A stretch of 64,000 nt of DNA from NCBI RefSeq assembly GCF_036785885.1, contig NC_092317.1, positions 8,434,501-8,498,500 on the forward strand. Reading direction: 5' to 3'. Source of the stretch: Coffea arabica. Lineage: Eukaryota > Streptophyta > Magnoliopsida > Gentianales > Rubiaceae. Numbering within the stretch: the stretch's first letter is position 1; every line of letters starts with the position of its first letter. The position numbers and the translations under genes were made by a program. The notes beneath the pieces are model-generated. The model saw only the letters and a list, made by a program, of their open reading frames with translations. It made no database searches and was not told where the DNA came from. Positions 1 through 12,000 of the stretch are shown here, one piece after another.

Positions 1-452
1 ATGTGTATGCAAAAATATCTTTGTAGACTTTGCTAGTTCACGCTTGGTACCAACATCATTTGAGCTGATATGCATGAAGTCGACTCAGATCATTGTCTCG
101 ACCTTGATTTCTGTCGATGATATCTTGTAAAGAAATGTTGTTGTTCGAGCTAGATTTAGTTAATAAAGAGCATTGACTCAAACTTCCAACAAGATTATAA
201 GTTTAGGAAAATTCTGTATAAGATATAGGGATCACTTGTAGATCATGTGATATATTCAAAAGTCATTATAATTTTTTTTTGTATCATCATACTTTACTAA
301 TCACTTACGATCATTCATTCTTCTTATATCATCGTACATCATCCTAAATATGTGACTCTTGAATGTACCATATGAATTATAATGTAGCATGTATATCAAA
401 TCTACCCAAATATTATTTGAGGTCATTTAGGTTATGATCAAATTATCATTCC

Positions 453-759
453 CATAGTTATAAAATTTGGTTCGATCTGGTGGGTGAACCAATTAATTCA
501 GTGAACCAATCATAAGATCGGATTGGATTGCTAATTAAACTAGTTAAACAATAAACTCATTGATCAATCAATGATTCATCGGTTCAAACAATGAACTGAG
601 AAAAAACCTCCAATTGAACCGCCAACTAAAAATTTTACTATTTTTATAATTTAAATTATATTATTATATTATATAATATAATTATTATGCAACCTACGGT
701 TGAACCGATGACTCAATCACCTTTTCAAGGTGAGCTCCAAGCCGAGTTTAATAACTATG
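453..759. mobile_element. hAT-like MITE, 307 bp
   Basis: The two ends form short imperfect terminal inverted repeats: the left begins CATAGTTATAAAATTTGG and the right, read on the other strand, begins CATAGTTATTAAACTCGG. It is flanked by ATCATTCC (445-452) and ATCATTCT (760-767), an 8-bp target duplication matching at 7 of 8 positions, which fits the hAT superfamily. The inside is rich in GGTTCAA/TTGAACC motifs and very AT-rich around 640-690. No transposase is present, so it is non-autonomous. Confidence 0.7.
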
Positions 760-1316
760 ATCATTCTTGATGTGTAAACCTTATTAGAATGACCCAAGGC
801 TCTATCATTCCAAACTTGGCAAGATTTATGTGCATAGTTGAGTTTGCAGTAAATGTACACAAAAATTCTCCTATCATCACATGGTGAATTTGCGGGTTGA
901 GATAACAATTGACATAAAAAAGCTTATTTGAAACATATAAGATCATAAATACGTTATGTACATACATCTTCTGTGAGCCCTAAACAAATGTAATTTCTTC
1001 TTATTGAGCACAACTAGCCTAACAACTTATCCTAGTTAAACCCAAGTGATTAGCAAGCCATGTGATCTTAATTACAAGGAGCCCAACTAGACACTTAAAG
1101 AGGTAAGTAAGGGTTGGACTTAACAGCCCCTTGGGCGAAGCCCTTGAATGTGCAAAATTTTAGATACAATGTGAGTTTTTTTTTTTTTGGTTCGAATATA
1201 CTGTCAAAAGATAAACGAGAGGCTTATTAGTTTGTGCATTAAATAAAAAAAAGGTTATCAAATTGATAATTGGCCTATACATTGTCTATATAAAGCAAGT
1301 TTAAAATTAAATAGAA

Positions 1317-1954
1317 GAGAAAATGACATGTTTCATCCCTCACATTTTGTAAAAATATTCTTTCGTCCCTCACATTTAAAACGAATCAAATTGGTCCTTC
1401 ACATTTAAAAACCCAAACTTTTACATCCTAAAAATAAACTCTCAGTTGTGAATCAAACCATCTAACAACCCGGTTACAAATTTTGGGGATAGAATTGATA
1501 GATCACTTGCAAAAACATATTTCAAACAAATAAATTAAAGCAATTAAAAAATCTTAATTAAAACCCATTTGCTTCTTCAAAAGAACGAAATAGTGCTAAA
1601 GCTCTCAAGCACTAAACCCTTAGACATATTCCTCAGTTTTGTTGCAGTAAGGGTTTAGTGCTTGAGAGCTTTAGCACTATTTCGTTCTTTTGAAGAAACA
1701 AATGGGTTTTAATTAAGATTTTTTAATTGCTTTAATTTATTTGTTGGAAATATGTTTTTGCGAGTGATCTACCAATTCTGCCTTCAAAATTTGTAATCGG
1801 GTTGTTAGATGGTTTGATTCACAACTGAGAGTTTATTTCTATGATGTAAAAACTTGGATTTTTAAATGTGAAAGACCAATTTGCTTCGTTTTAAATGTGA
1901 GAGACGAAAAGAATATTTTTACGAAATGTGAGGAATGAAACAGGTCATTTTCCC
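1317..1954. mobile_element. Mutator-type foldback element with ~306-bp arms
   Basis: The left arm (1317-1622) and right arm (1648-1954) are near-perfect reverse complements separated by a loop of about 25 nt, so nearly the whole 638 bp folds on itself. The termini read GAGAAAATGACATGTTTCAT on the left and GGGAAAATGACCTGTTTCAT on the right, complement strand. A perfect 9-bp duplication TAAATAGAA flanks it (1308-1316 and 1955-1963), the size expected for Mutator-like elements. There is no coding capacity. Arms this long and similar suggest a recent insertion, and a transcript would form a long double-stranded RNA. Confidence 0.88.
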
Positions 1955-2547
1955 TAAATAGAATCTAAAAACTCTTTAACTCGTATTAATGTTCTTAAAA
2001 AATATATCGCTCATATGTATCATATGCTTACATTCAATTTTTCAATCATATTATTTAAGTTTTAAATTAAGAGTTCTCTTTCATTCTTTTGTTAAACTGT
2101 CTAACAACAAAAGAAATTGAAATGCGACCACCTAATTCACATGTAACTAATATTATTTTCATCTCAAAACCTATACAAGCAAATCGAATCGAATACTAGA
2201 TGAATTAAATTGTCATTCTAATATTATTTCCCGGCCCAATTATGATGTTTTCAGGTTGGCCCACATCCATGTCATCCACTGCCACATCATCAGAGAGAAG
2301 TCCCCACCACCATGTCAACTATCCAACATGCCAATCTTTGATGAGTTGGCAACATGCATCTAAAGGGGTAAAATAGTCTTTCCACATATCATCGTCGTCT
2401 TCTATAGTAAACACATAATGACTCTTGTCTGCTAACCCTCGGCTCTGCCCCTCCCCTTCATATATGTCTATTTCCCCTTAATTTTAATTTTAGTTTCTGC
2501 AGGAAGGTTTGATTTAATTCATCTGGTAGTTTTTCCTGGTTCCATAA

Positions 2548-5500
2548 ATGGAGGGCTCTTCAGCTCTGCCGTCCGATTCCAACAATCAAAATCCGACGGG
2601 CGGAGCCGCCGAATTTCTCTCCAACCTTCCTTCTCGCGGCCTCTTCTCCTCCACTGTCCTCTCTTCCAATCCGGTACTTCAATTTTTCGTCATAAGTTTT
2701 CCCTTTTTAAGCATTTGATTTTTCTCTTTTTTTTTTTTTGGATTGGAAAAATTTGTAATTTAAGGTACTAAAGTTAAATGTATAATGTAGTAAAATTGCT
2801 TAAGTTCGTATAAGTCTGGAAAATTGTATAGCATTTGCTAATGTGAGAATTAGTTGGTGAAAATGGAGTTAAGAAGGGACGGTAACCATTGACGTTAAGG
2901 GTTTGGGGAGGTTAATTAGATGCTAACTGTTTGCTATTCAGGTTTGAAGAGTATGCTATTTGTGTTTGATGTTGTGGGGGATTTTGATTACGTGCTTTTC
3001 TTTAATCAGTGTTGGAGGGGAAAAAAAGGGATTTTTTTTTTAATTTCATGGTTTGAATTTGATTCACAACATTGGTATTTAGCGGCCATTTTTATGGTGT
3101 TTTTAGTTGGTAGTGAACCTAATTCATGGCCTTGTGTGCTTAAATAATTGTGTTATTGTGATTCTTACCTTGTTTATGGTAATAGAGGTTGTCTTAAGTA
3201 GTGTGGCGTGTTTTATGAGAACAAGAAGGATGGACTTTGTTTTCACGCTTTTGTTTTAGCTGATGATACTTCAAGTCTGATCTGCACTGATAGGACTGCA
3301 ATTTAGGTAGTGTTGGTTTGTTAACAATATTTGAGAGGTTCTTGGCGGAGTAAAATTGAAGTATTTCACACTGTTGTTTTAACTGATGATACTGCAATTC
3401 TGATATGCGCTGATAGGACTGCAACTTAGGGGTTTGTTAACAATTTTTGAGAGGCTCTTGGCAGAGTAAAATTGAAGTATTTTACTATGTATGGTTGTAA
3501 TAGATGATTCAGCTTTAAAGTCAAGGTTGTTTACTCATTCAAAAGTTAAACATTGCAGGAAGAATTGTTACATTTATGCTTTAATTGTTGGTATATCACA
3601 TTTTGAATATCCATATCCAGTAGTTTACAATTTTGTAGACGTCCAGACATGAGACATGCAGTTCTACAATGTTAATATGCATCCGTATTCTGTATTCTCC
3701 TTTTCAGTTTAAACTCTACTATTTACTTTTGTAAGAAACTTGTGCAGGGTGGCATGCGAGTCTACATATGCGATCATGATACAGCACCACCAGGTCCTCT
3801 TCGTTAACTATATAGAATGTATTTGGTTTATTACTTTTGAAAGCTGGTGCAGTGGACTATTAAGATGAGATGGACTTCTGCTTTCTTATTTAAAAAATGC
3901 ATATATATCAGGATTCAAAAACCAAATTATCGTGTAGATAAGATGATGTGACAGTTTTGGCCATAGTTGATGTTACACTAGAAAGGTTAGAGCAAGAAAT
4001 ATGACTCGCATGACAGTTTCCTTGAGGGTTTGTTGAATTTAGCTTATCTATATTAGCTGTTGAAACTACACCATGGTCTTTTTGCCCAGTTAGATGGCTA
4101 ATACTCTTACTTCATGGAAGGAGTACCGATACTGTCTGACTTTCTAAGGGAGAGTGACTATTAGTTTATGGTATTACTTGTGAACCAAAAAACAGAAATA
4201 TTTGTAGAAGATTGTGATGAATTAGGTGATTTAAGCCTTGTGTACAAACAAAATAGGGGAATGAAAGTGGTAGAAAGTGACAAATATTCTGTTATGGGTA
4301 CATGATGTATCTTTAAACTACTAGAAGATTCAATATCTTGTCCAATGGATTTTCCTCTGCTCGCCTTGTTTGCATTGTGAGTAAGGAACTTTTAGGCTAA
4401 CCTAACTTTGGTGTGGACACTTAAAGGATTGTAGCTTCCTTAGCTAAGTTGAGTTTATATGTTCAGGAAGCCTAGATCTTGATTCAAATTTAACACAAAG
4501 TTCACTCTTTATTACATAATTTGCATGTGAAGACAAGATTCTGTGTGGTGCATGAAGATTCGATTGTTACGTATCTTAGTCAAGGACATAGCTTCTTTCA
4601 TTTTATGAGAAGCTGCTGCATTGGTTTTCCACTTTAATTATATTAGACACTAGATGGTGTTCGAAAAGGCTTTGCATGATTTCATTGTTATAGTTGTGCT
4701 TTCTGAGCCATATAAGTATAACCGAATTGTTGACTCTGTTACTACTATGTATGCAGCGGAGCAACTCATAAAGACAAACCAAACAAACATATTAATTAGG
4801 TCATTAATGCTGAAGAAACAAAAGGGTGATTCCGGTTCAAAAGATGGAAAGGCTAATGCATCAAATGAATCTTCTAGAAAAAGGTTAACTCTTTTCCTCT
4901 CTCAGGATTTTGTTAGTTGCTTTGCAGTTATAACAATTGCAGTTGCTTTTTTTTTCTTCCTCTGGATAAAATCTAGCGGTTGCTCCTTGGTGTTTTAATC
5001 ACTTCATGGTTACAATGTTTGTCACAGTATTTACGCGATCTCTAATTTCAGGACTGCTGATAGAGCGTTAGACAGCAGGGCTAAAAGGGCAATGACCATC
5101 AGTCAGGTTGCTTCTCGGCAAGGTGAGTACGAATTGTTCAGTTGCTTATTATCTTTAGCAAAATGCAGGACCAGAAGATAACTTCTACAGAATGAGAATG
5201 TTCTGCTGGTACAATGCACTTACGAAATTGTTTGGCAGTAAATGAAGTTGCGAGTGAAAAATGGTCACCATTTTGGTGATAGGCTTAGTGGCTGCGTTTG
5301 TGCTCCCTTTTCCCTGAGGAATTCAGTGATCAAGAATAAAGACTGCATTTTTGGTCTGCCTTGCAGTCCAAGAGCCTCGGCTTTTTTAGCATCACTGAAT
5401 GCACCAAACGTCCACACTAGGTTTTCCTTTAACAGACATGTTTATTGTCTTCAGAGCGTATGTATTTTATTAAGCAAGAGTGTCACGTTCCTTTAGCAGA

Positions 5501-6389
5501 TGTGCCCATTATTTCTCTTTCATTGTTTAGAAGATGAAGGCATGTGTCAATTACGGAATATGCCTTCTGCAAAGCTATTTGTCATGTTGTACTCTACCAT
5601 CCTTATTATCGTTGTTGGTGTCATTAGTATTCTTATTATTATTCACTTGTAAGAAGGTTATACAAAGGCTGGGTTTTTGCTCTTTTATTTGGTTCATGTT
5701 AGACATTTGATGAACCTTATCTTGTGTGAGCTTGTAGAGGGATCAAAATCACGCTTGCCTGAGAGGGATCTGCAGAGTTTAACGGTTGAGAGAATTCGTG
5801 CTCTTCTGAAGGAGAGAGGTCTCTCCCTGAAAGGAAGAAAGGCAAGTATCCTTTTACTTTTGATTGAAATAAAGTCTGACTCGCCTAGAATTCAGTGTCA
5901 TCTCCATCGTCCATCTCTTGCATTTTGGTTGAGAGACCTGTTTTTGAAGTTTAGATTCTGAATGATTATCGGAATACTAGATGCTAATACTGAAGTAGAG
6001 ATAAATGTTCGACTAGTGACTGTAGAAGATAAAGTCATGTTCATTCCAAGCCATAGCACAGTGAGTAGGCACATGTATGTAGTGTAGTTATTTGAGTTTG
6101 GATATCCACTCTGTGTCTTAGATATCACCTCAAAATGGGCATAGCTCTACCACTTTTGTTTGTGAGAAAACAAACACGATTTCGTTCTAGAAATAGTAAT
6201 GATGCAATCTATGGATATTCTGCTTTGCGACTTGAAATTTTGGGTTTTTGGAAGTTGGGCTGTGTGGATTAGTAGCCAAATAGCTTGCTTATTGTTGTCT
6301 GGAAATCTCTCTTGCATGTTTGCTTGATTTGTGATTATCTATCTGTACAGGATGAGTTGATTTCCCGCTTGAAAGGCGCAAATGAGTAA
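2548..6389 (+). CDS. Small SAP-domain protein, 6 exons
   Basis: Spliced model of 170 residues. Exons are 2548-2673, 3748-3793, 4757-4883, 5052-5122, 5738-5841 and 6351-6389; all junctions keep frame and the total is 513 nt. The C-terminal part (about 136-168) is a SAP motif: [19 protein letters not shown] followed by [11 protein letters not shown]. This helix-turn-helix class binds AT-rich or scaffold-attachment DNA, or RNA. The N-terminus has a conserved-looking block (SRGLFSSTV, then [11 protein letters not shown]), and the middle is rich in Lys, Arg and Ser, as expected for a nuclear protein. From memory it matches a one-domain plant SAP family (Arabidopsis At5g63460-like). The start is the first ATG after the TATA-like site and opens the conserved N-terminus. 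Intron 5 begins GC rather than GT (AAG|GCAAGT). The function of this family is not well defined. Confidence 0.88.
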
Positions 6390-7170
6390 TGCATGATTTT
6401 TCAAAGCTGGGAAGGTGACCGCACCTACATGTACCAACTTTTGCTGGCAGAATCTAGGTTTTGTTGTAACTTTCTTATACTCTGGACTAATTTTGAAAGA
6501 GATGTCGTGATGCAACTTGCAATTGCCCGCTTTGACTGCCTCCGTGTGTTGTATTATCATGGAACTCTCATAATTGTGGAGTGGGATGCTTGGTAGTAGA
6601 TATCTCAACTTTGACCAATGTAACATGGTGGGTTTATCATCCTTGCCGCAGTTGATGGTGACATCCCTTTTAGGTTCACCCTCTTCCTTTTTGTTTGCCA
6701 GGTATTGCTTAGACTTGTCGATCAAGTGCTATTAAAGTTTGTCATCTGTTCACATAGGTTGATCATGGCTGTAGTCTACGGCCTGCAAATAAATCGCCCT
6801 CATGTTCTATCCGTTTGAATTTCATAATCCGCATTGCCTGGTGTAGGGGGCAAAAGAAAAGGATCCCTTACCCGAACAGGGAAAAATAGGGAAATGAAGA
6901 GTGAAAAGAGAAATAATATAACTAGTTTACTGTGCCCTCCTAATTGGATAGATTTTAGACAATTGAGTCAGTGCTAGAGGTGTGTTTGGATAGCAACTAT
7001 TTGACCAAAAATTATTTGCTTATATCACAAACGCATCTCGTCTTTCAACACAACTTCTTATCTCGCATGTATCATATCACAAAGATGCGATGGTAATTAT
7101 TTCAAATACGATTCCAAGTAATTTTAAGACTTTGTACTATATCATTGTAATATCATTGTCATTGATCGAA

Positions 7171-7234
7171 TTCTTCCAAGCAAGTAGTAATATTTATAGC
7201 TCTTCTTCCAAGCAAGTAGTAATATTTATAGCGC
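7171..7234. repeat. Two-copy tandem repeat, 32-bp unit
   Basis: A unit starting TTCTTCCAAGCAAGTAGTAA occurs at 7171 and again at 7203, followed in both by TATTTATAGC. The copies are almost identical, so this is a recent small tandem duplication downstream of the SAP gene. Confidence 0.85.
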
Positions 7235-7561
7235 TTTAGTGTTGTTTGCCCTTCCTAAAGTTTCCATTCCTATGAAGTCTCATTGGGTTCTGGGTTTGCT
7301 CTGCATGATGCTTCCGGGCTTCATCGAGCAATGCCTGAAGCACACATAAAACTATAAAAGGAACGTTGGAAGAACACTAGAAATTGATTGCTTGAGTATC
7401 ATTCCATGTCTAATGTGAATGCTACCCGCCAACCCCCAACGATGCACCATCGATTTAGCAAAGTTGTCGACAATTTTGGCCCTTATGCTGGTCAAGGCTA
7501 TCCTTGATTTCTTATTAATATTGCGATCTCAAAAGGGTTTGTTGGGTTCTTACGTGTACAA

Positions 7562-8984
7562 GGGATAATTTCAGAAACCTCAGGAGAGGTTTCTGACTAT
7601 TGCAGGAAGCTCGCTTCTAATTTAAAAAATTACACCTACCTCCCCTATTATTAGTATTTCAGTAACAATATAAACCCAATATGCTAACTTTCTCCTCAAA
7701 AATCCTAAAATACCCCTTTGTTACTTAGAAAGGGGAAAAACAAACTAATAAATTTCTTTCATATTGCAACTATTGTAAACGACATAACCACCACTCTAAC
7801 GAATTTAATGAACCACTTCACTTTAATTCCAATATTCTTACAATTTTGACAGCCTACTATTGCCACCCCAAAGCTTCCCTTGCAAATCAACTGTGATAAT
7901 TAAAGTTTGCATTCAACCTAATATTTAGCCTTTTTTTTGCCTAAATTCAATGTTTGAATTGACCAATATTACTATTCAATCTTGTTGTTACTAAAAGGGT
8001 AAAAAACAAAAAAGCCCCCTGTGATAAACCTAATACACAGAAAAACCCCCCATGGTTTCAAAATATACAACACGACCCCTCATGCTTTGAATTAAATTGT
8101 AAAGGTGACGGAATCCGTTAAACTTAACGGAAATGGTCAAAATGACCAAAATACCCTGATATAATTCAACAAAAAAATAGCTCAAAAAATCATTTATTTT
8201 ATTTTCTAAGTAGAGAGAATTGAGAGTTAAGGGGTAGAATAGGTATATTTGATAAAAATTAGGTATAAAAAATTTTTTTTAGGTTCCAATATGTCATTTC
8301 CGTTAAATTTAACGGATTCCGTCACCTTTACAATTTAGTTCAAAGCATGAGGGGTCGTGTTGTATATTTTGAAACCATGGGGGGCTTTTCTGTGTATTAG
8401 GTTTATCACAGGGGGCTTTTTTGTTTTTAACCCTTACTAAAATAATGTAACCTACCAAAAATACCAACATGGAGCAACCAAAAGTAACACTAGAAACCAC
8501 ATCCCATGTCTCTAGGCAAATCTGATTGTAGTTTTTATATCTCAAAATTCTTTTTTACTCAATTGGGCATAATACCGCAACCTTCTTTAATCCACGTTCC
8601 CTTTTTAGCTATCATTTTTATTTTTTTGTATGTACTCAGTATCACCTGCATCTTTTGCACCTTCATTTATTTTGACAACAAATATAATCCGACAACTTGT
8701 CATTTTGTAATTTCGATTCAATAATACTTATAAAAAAAAAAGAATACAAAAAAAAGAGTATGTCTATTTGCAAAAAAATAGTGGTTTATGAGACGTAGGA
8801 GAAAGAAGATAAGAGAAAGAGTTGGAGAGATAGAACAAGAGTTTAGTTTGTGTGGCAGCAGTTGCTTTAAAATAAAAAATTAGTTGTAATTGTAGAGTTT
8901 TTTTGTTTGTAAAAATTATTTATAAGTGAATGATATTATAATCATTTTACTATAGGGAGGTTAGTGAAATTGTCAAATTATCCC
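7562..8984. mobile_element. Mutator-type MITE family C, copy 1, carrying a nested element
   Basis: The left terminus is GGGATAATTTCAGAAACCTC and the right terminus is the inverted equivalent ending AATTATCCC. Flanks are CGTGTACAA (7553-7561) and CGGGTACAA (8985-8993), a 9-bp duplication with one mismatch. A second element (family B) lies inside at 7997-8433; without it the element is about 977 bp. Other copies lie at 49449-50306 and 61056-62017. No transposase is visible, so it is non-autonomous. The 9-bp duplication argues for the Mutator superfamily. Confidence 0.82.
7997..8433. mobile_element. Mutator-type foldback family B, copy 1 (nested)
   Basis: Long terminal inverted repeats start GGGTAAAAAACAAAAAAGCC on the left and GGGTTAAAAACAAAAAAGCC on the right, complement strand. 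The arms run about 150 bp each (7997-8150 and 8290-8433). A perfect 9-bp duplication TTACTAAAA flanks it (7988-7996 and 8434-8442). It lies wholly within the family C element, so it inserted later. A diverged copy lies at 59315-59724. No coding capacity. Confidence 0.88.
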
Positions 8985-9899
8985 CGGGTACAAATGTCTA
9001 ACTATAGTGGAGTTTCCAATAGAAAAAGTCAACGGCAGTTGGTTGATTCATCAGCTCCAAGAATCGATTGTTTGACATTCATATGAAACAGTCAACCAGT
9101 CTTAAATTCCCCTAAATCTTGTCTTTTTTATTTAAAGTGGTAAGATCCTAATGCTTTTTTGACTTTGGTTGAGTAATGGCCTGCAACTTTTGGTTTACGA
9201 AGGCTGGCTGAAAGAGCAGCGGCGTAAGTCGGCAAGTTTGGAGACTGGACAGAGATTATGAAATTCTTTTACGTCCATTTTTTGGATTTGACCTTAAGTA
9301 CGTTACTTAGTCAAAATTGGCTTCTAATTTGGCTGTTATTGCAAATTAAAACTGAATGAAGGCAGAAAAGATGTGTGCAAGAATTTCAAGAAAGGATGAT
9401 CTTCAAAAGCAGCATTTTTTCTTTTTTCTTTTTTGAAAATGAAGACGAAATGTAGCATTTGGTTGAGAGTTAGGTATATGAAGAAAAGCAAAGAGATAAG
9501 GCATAACGAAGTCGGCATCAGCATAATACTGTGCCCTTAAAATATATAGAAATAGAAAAAGAAGAGAAATCAACTTGAAAAAGCGATTCGTGAAATAATT
9601 GAAATAAAAGACTTGCAAAAATGATCGAAGAACCGAAAGGGGTTCAACTATTGGATTTTGCACTTAGTCAAATACTTCTTTTTAGATTTTAAAAAATCTC
9701 CAAACACATTTTCTCCTCATCTTTTCATTACGCATATATCAATTATATACTACATATTATAATAATATTTTTTCAAAGTCTCCCCAAAAAAAAACACAAT
9801 TTTGACTGAGCTAAAACCTCAAGAAAAGCTTATATTTTGGTATGTTTTAATCTGCAAAAAAAAAAAATTTTTGATTGCATTATAACTCATTTTTTAAAT

Positions 9900-9992
9900 C
9901 ATCTTTCTATTTTACATATATCGCACTATAAAAAGTGTTATGATATTATTTTTAAAAAATTATTCTATATAATCTCCCATCCAAACACACGT
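9900..9992 (-). repeat. MITE family G end fragment
   Basis: On the minus strand this reads GTGTGTTTGGATGGGAGATT followed by a T/A-rich stretch with TTTTTAAAAAATAATATC and CACTTTTTATAGTGCG. The same head recurs at 11388, 11849 and, inverted, near 48657. It looks like one end of a short AT-rich MITE. Both target-duplication borders are unclear. Confidence 0.5.
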
Positions 9993-11387
9993 TTTTAATA
10001 AGAAAAGGAACGTACACATACAAGACCAAATTTCTAATTCCTCTATTAATATTTATCTTATGACCCGAAGAAAAGAGCTCGAGCTCGAACTCTTAACTCA
10101 ATGGATTTAATTCCTAATCTTCCTCTTAGCTTACTAGTCTTTACAGAGGACAAAAACATCTGCCTTTTTTTTTTTTTTTTTTTAAGTGAATGAGAAAACG
10201 TCACTCTAACACTCTATTTACCTCTTCCATTGATAGACAAAACAAAGTGTTCACTGTTCAATTTGGCCTCTGAAGAAATGCAGACTCGTTGACACAAGTG
10301 ACAAGACAAGACTAGAGACAGCCACTAAAGAATTACTGCACATTTTCTTTCTCTTTTCTATTTTTCTTGATTTCAAGCAGAATTTTTAACAGTAACCTCC
10401 TTAAGAGCACGTGATTCATCAGCTCTTATAAGTAGCCTGCATGAAAGTTGTAGAAGGGACAGATGTCATGTCACGCCAGGAGATGGCTTTCGTTACTTGA
10501 GACTGCAGCCAAAGAAGAAAAATAATAGCCACAAAATATTACCGACACAGCAGGTTTGCATTATCCTTTCTGAAAACCATTCAATAAAAGTGAAAATTTT
10601 TTTTAAAAGAAATTCTCTTTGCAACATTTGATGTAATTATATGAGATATATTTTAACAAGTCATTTCAAATTCAAATTCGTATAAAAATAAAAATACCTC
10701 CAAAAGTGATTTTAAAAAATTTTAAATTAAGAACCCGTTTAGATTGGTATTTTCTGAAATTTTTATAAAAAAAATGTAACACAGTGATTTGATGTACGTG
10801 AAATAAAAAAATCAAAAATATGTTTATGTAAAATATAAAAATTTCTTGGAGAAAAAAATATCAATACATAACTTTATTTGTTCAGATATTGTCGCAATAA
10901 AAATTAAAAAGCAACCGAAATAATTGAATAATGCCTAAAAAATTATAAACTAAATGATTTAGTTTGACGGAAAAGTAAGCAAATTAAGGTTTAAAAAAAG
11001 ACGTCGGTAAAAGCAGAGGGGAAATGATAACTGGGCCACCACTTTTGGACGGCGCTCGATGCAATATGGACTGCAATTGGCTGCGGGAACGGACACGTAA
11101 GAAGCTAAGGCCCATATTCTCGCCCTATCTTAAGCCTGTAAGGCTGCGCCACAAAACGGCGCCGCAGTTTTCAAGCTGGATCTTGAGAGAAAATATTGGA
11201 TATGGAAGACGTCTGCTCTGTTTTGTCTTGTCACATCTTGATTTCTTCTGAAAAGAAATCATTGTTTCGATTTTTTCAGTTGTTTTTCCCTGTTGCTTTT
11301 AAGGTTGAATTTGACTGTTTATGCTGATGTTAAAGGACAAGCCCTAAGATGCATTATGATGATAATTTCTACTTTTTAAAGTAAGGA

Positions 11388-11500
11388 GTGTGTTTAGATA
11401 GTAAATTATTTGGAATAATTTCTTAAAAAAATACTGTAATTTTTTTTTTGTATGATGTATATGTTACAAAAAGGAGTGTGTTAGATAGTAAATTGTGGCC
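11388..11500 (+). repeat. MITE family G fragment
   Basis: Begins GTGTGTTTAGATAGTAAATT and continues into TATTTGGAATAATTTCTT and a run of A then T, matching the head of the complete copy at 11849. A second, shorter head (GGAGTGTGTTAGATAGTAAA) follows at about 11472. It is probably a broken or duplicated insertion. Confidence 0.45.
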
Positions 11501-11848
11501 ATATGTGTTAGACTAATTAAACCTAGGTTAAAAGAAATAACTATTTTCACTTTGAATTTTTTATAAACACCCAATTAAAAGAAGTAAAATCCTAAGAATA
11601 TACACACTCACGATTAATTAGCAGTGGTAAGACAAGGATTGGATGGCTCAAAATGCCAATGTAAGCTTTGGGACTTGTTATCTTTGAATTAACCAATTTG
11701 GAGCTTTCTACATTCGTGGGCTAGTCTTTTCTAGTGTATTCTAGGATTTTAGCAGTTTGTTTATAAGTTCAATCCTATTAAAACACGATACATTGAATGT
11801 ACTATTTATTTATCTAATTTTTCAAACATGTGAAAAGAAAAAAAATAC

Positions 11849-12000
11849 TGTGTTTGGATAAGAAATTATTTGGGATAATTTTTGAAAAAAATACTGTAGC
11901 ACTTTTTTTATGTGATGTATGTAAAAGAAAAAGGTGAATGAAAAATATGTTTATGATGCAAACAGATAAATTTATGTAAATAATTTGTTATTCAAACACA
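11849..12000. mobile_element. MITE family G, complete copy (~152 bp)
   Basis: The left end is TGTGTTTGGATAAGAAATTA and the right end, complement strand, is TGTGTTTGAATAACAAATTA, a clear terminal inverted repeat. The inside is AT-rich and non-coding. Flanking duplication could not be settled, so the superfamily is not assigned. Confidence 0.65.

Larger units (their letters stand above)
1..2547. other. Intergenic region upstream of the SAP gene
   Basis: AT-rich DNA with the two MITEs listed separately. Nothing else looks coding. The last 150 bp before the SAP gene ATG contain a TATA-like CATATATG at about 2460-2467 followed by a pyrimidine-rich stretch, a plausible core promoter and short 5' UTR. 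Confidence 0.6.

Noticed and set aside
1317..1954. miRNA gene
   Set aside because: The hairpin is far longer and more uniform than a usual precursor and has transposon ends with a 9-bp duplication; an RNA role is left as a question.
4654..4998. Single long frame of 114 codons as an independent gene
   Set aside because: It is exon 3 of the SAP gene (4757-4883) with intron sequence read through on both sides.
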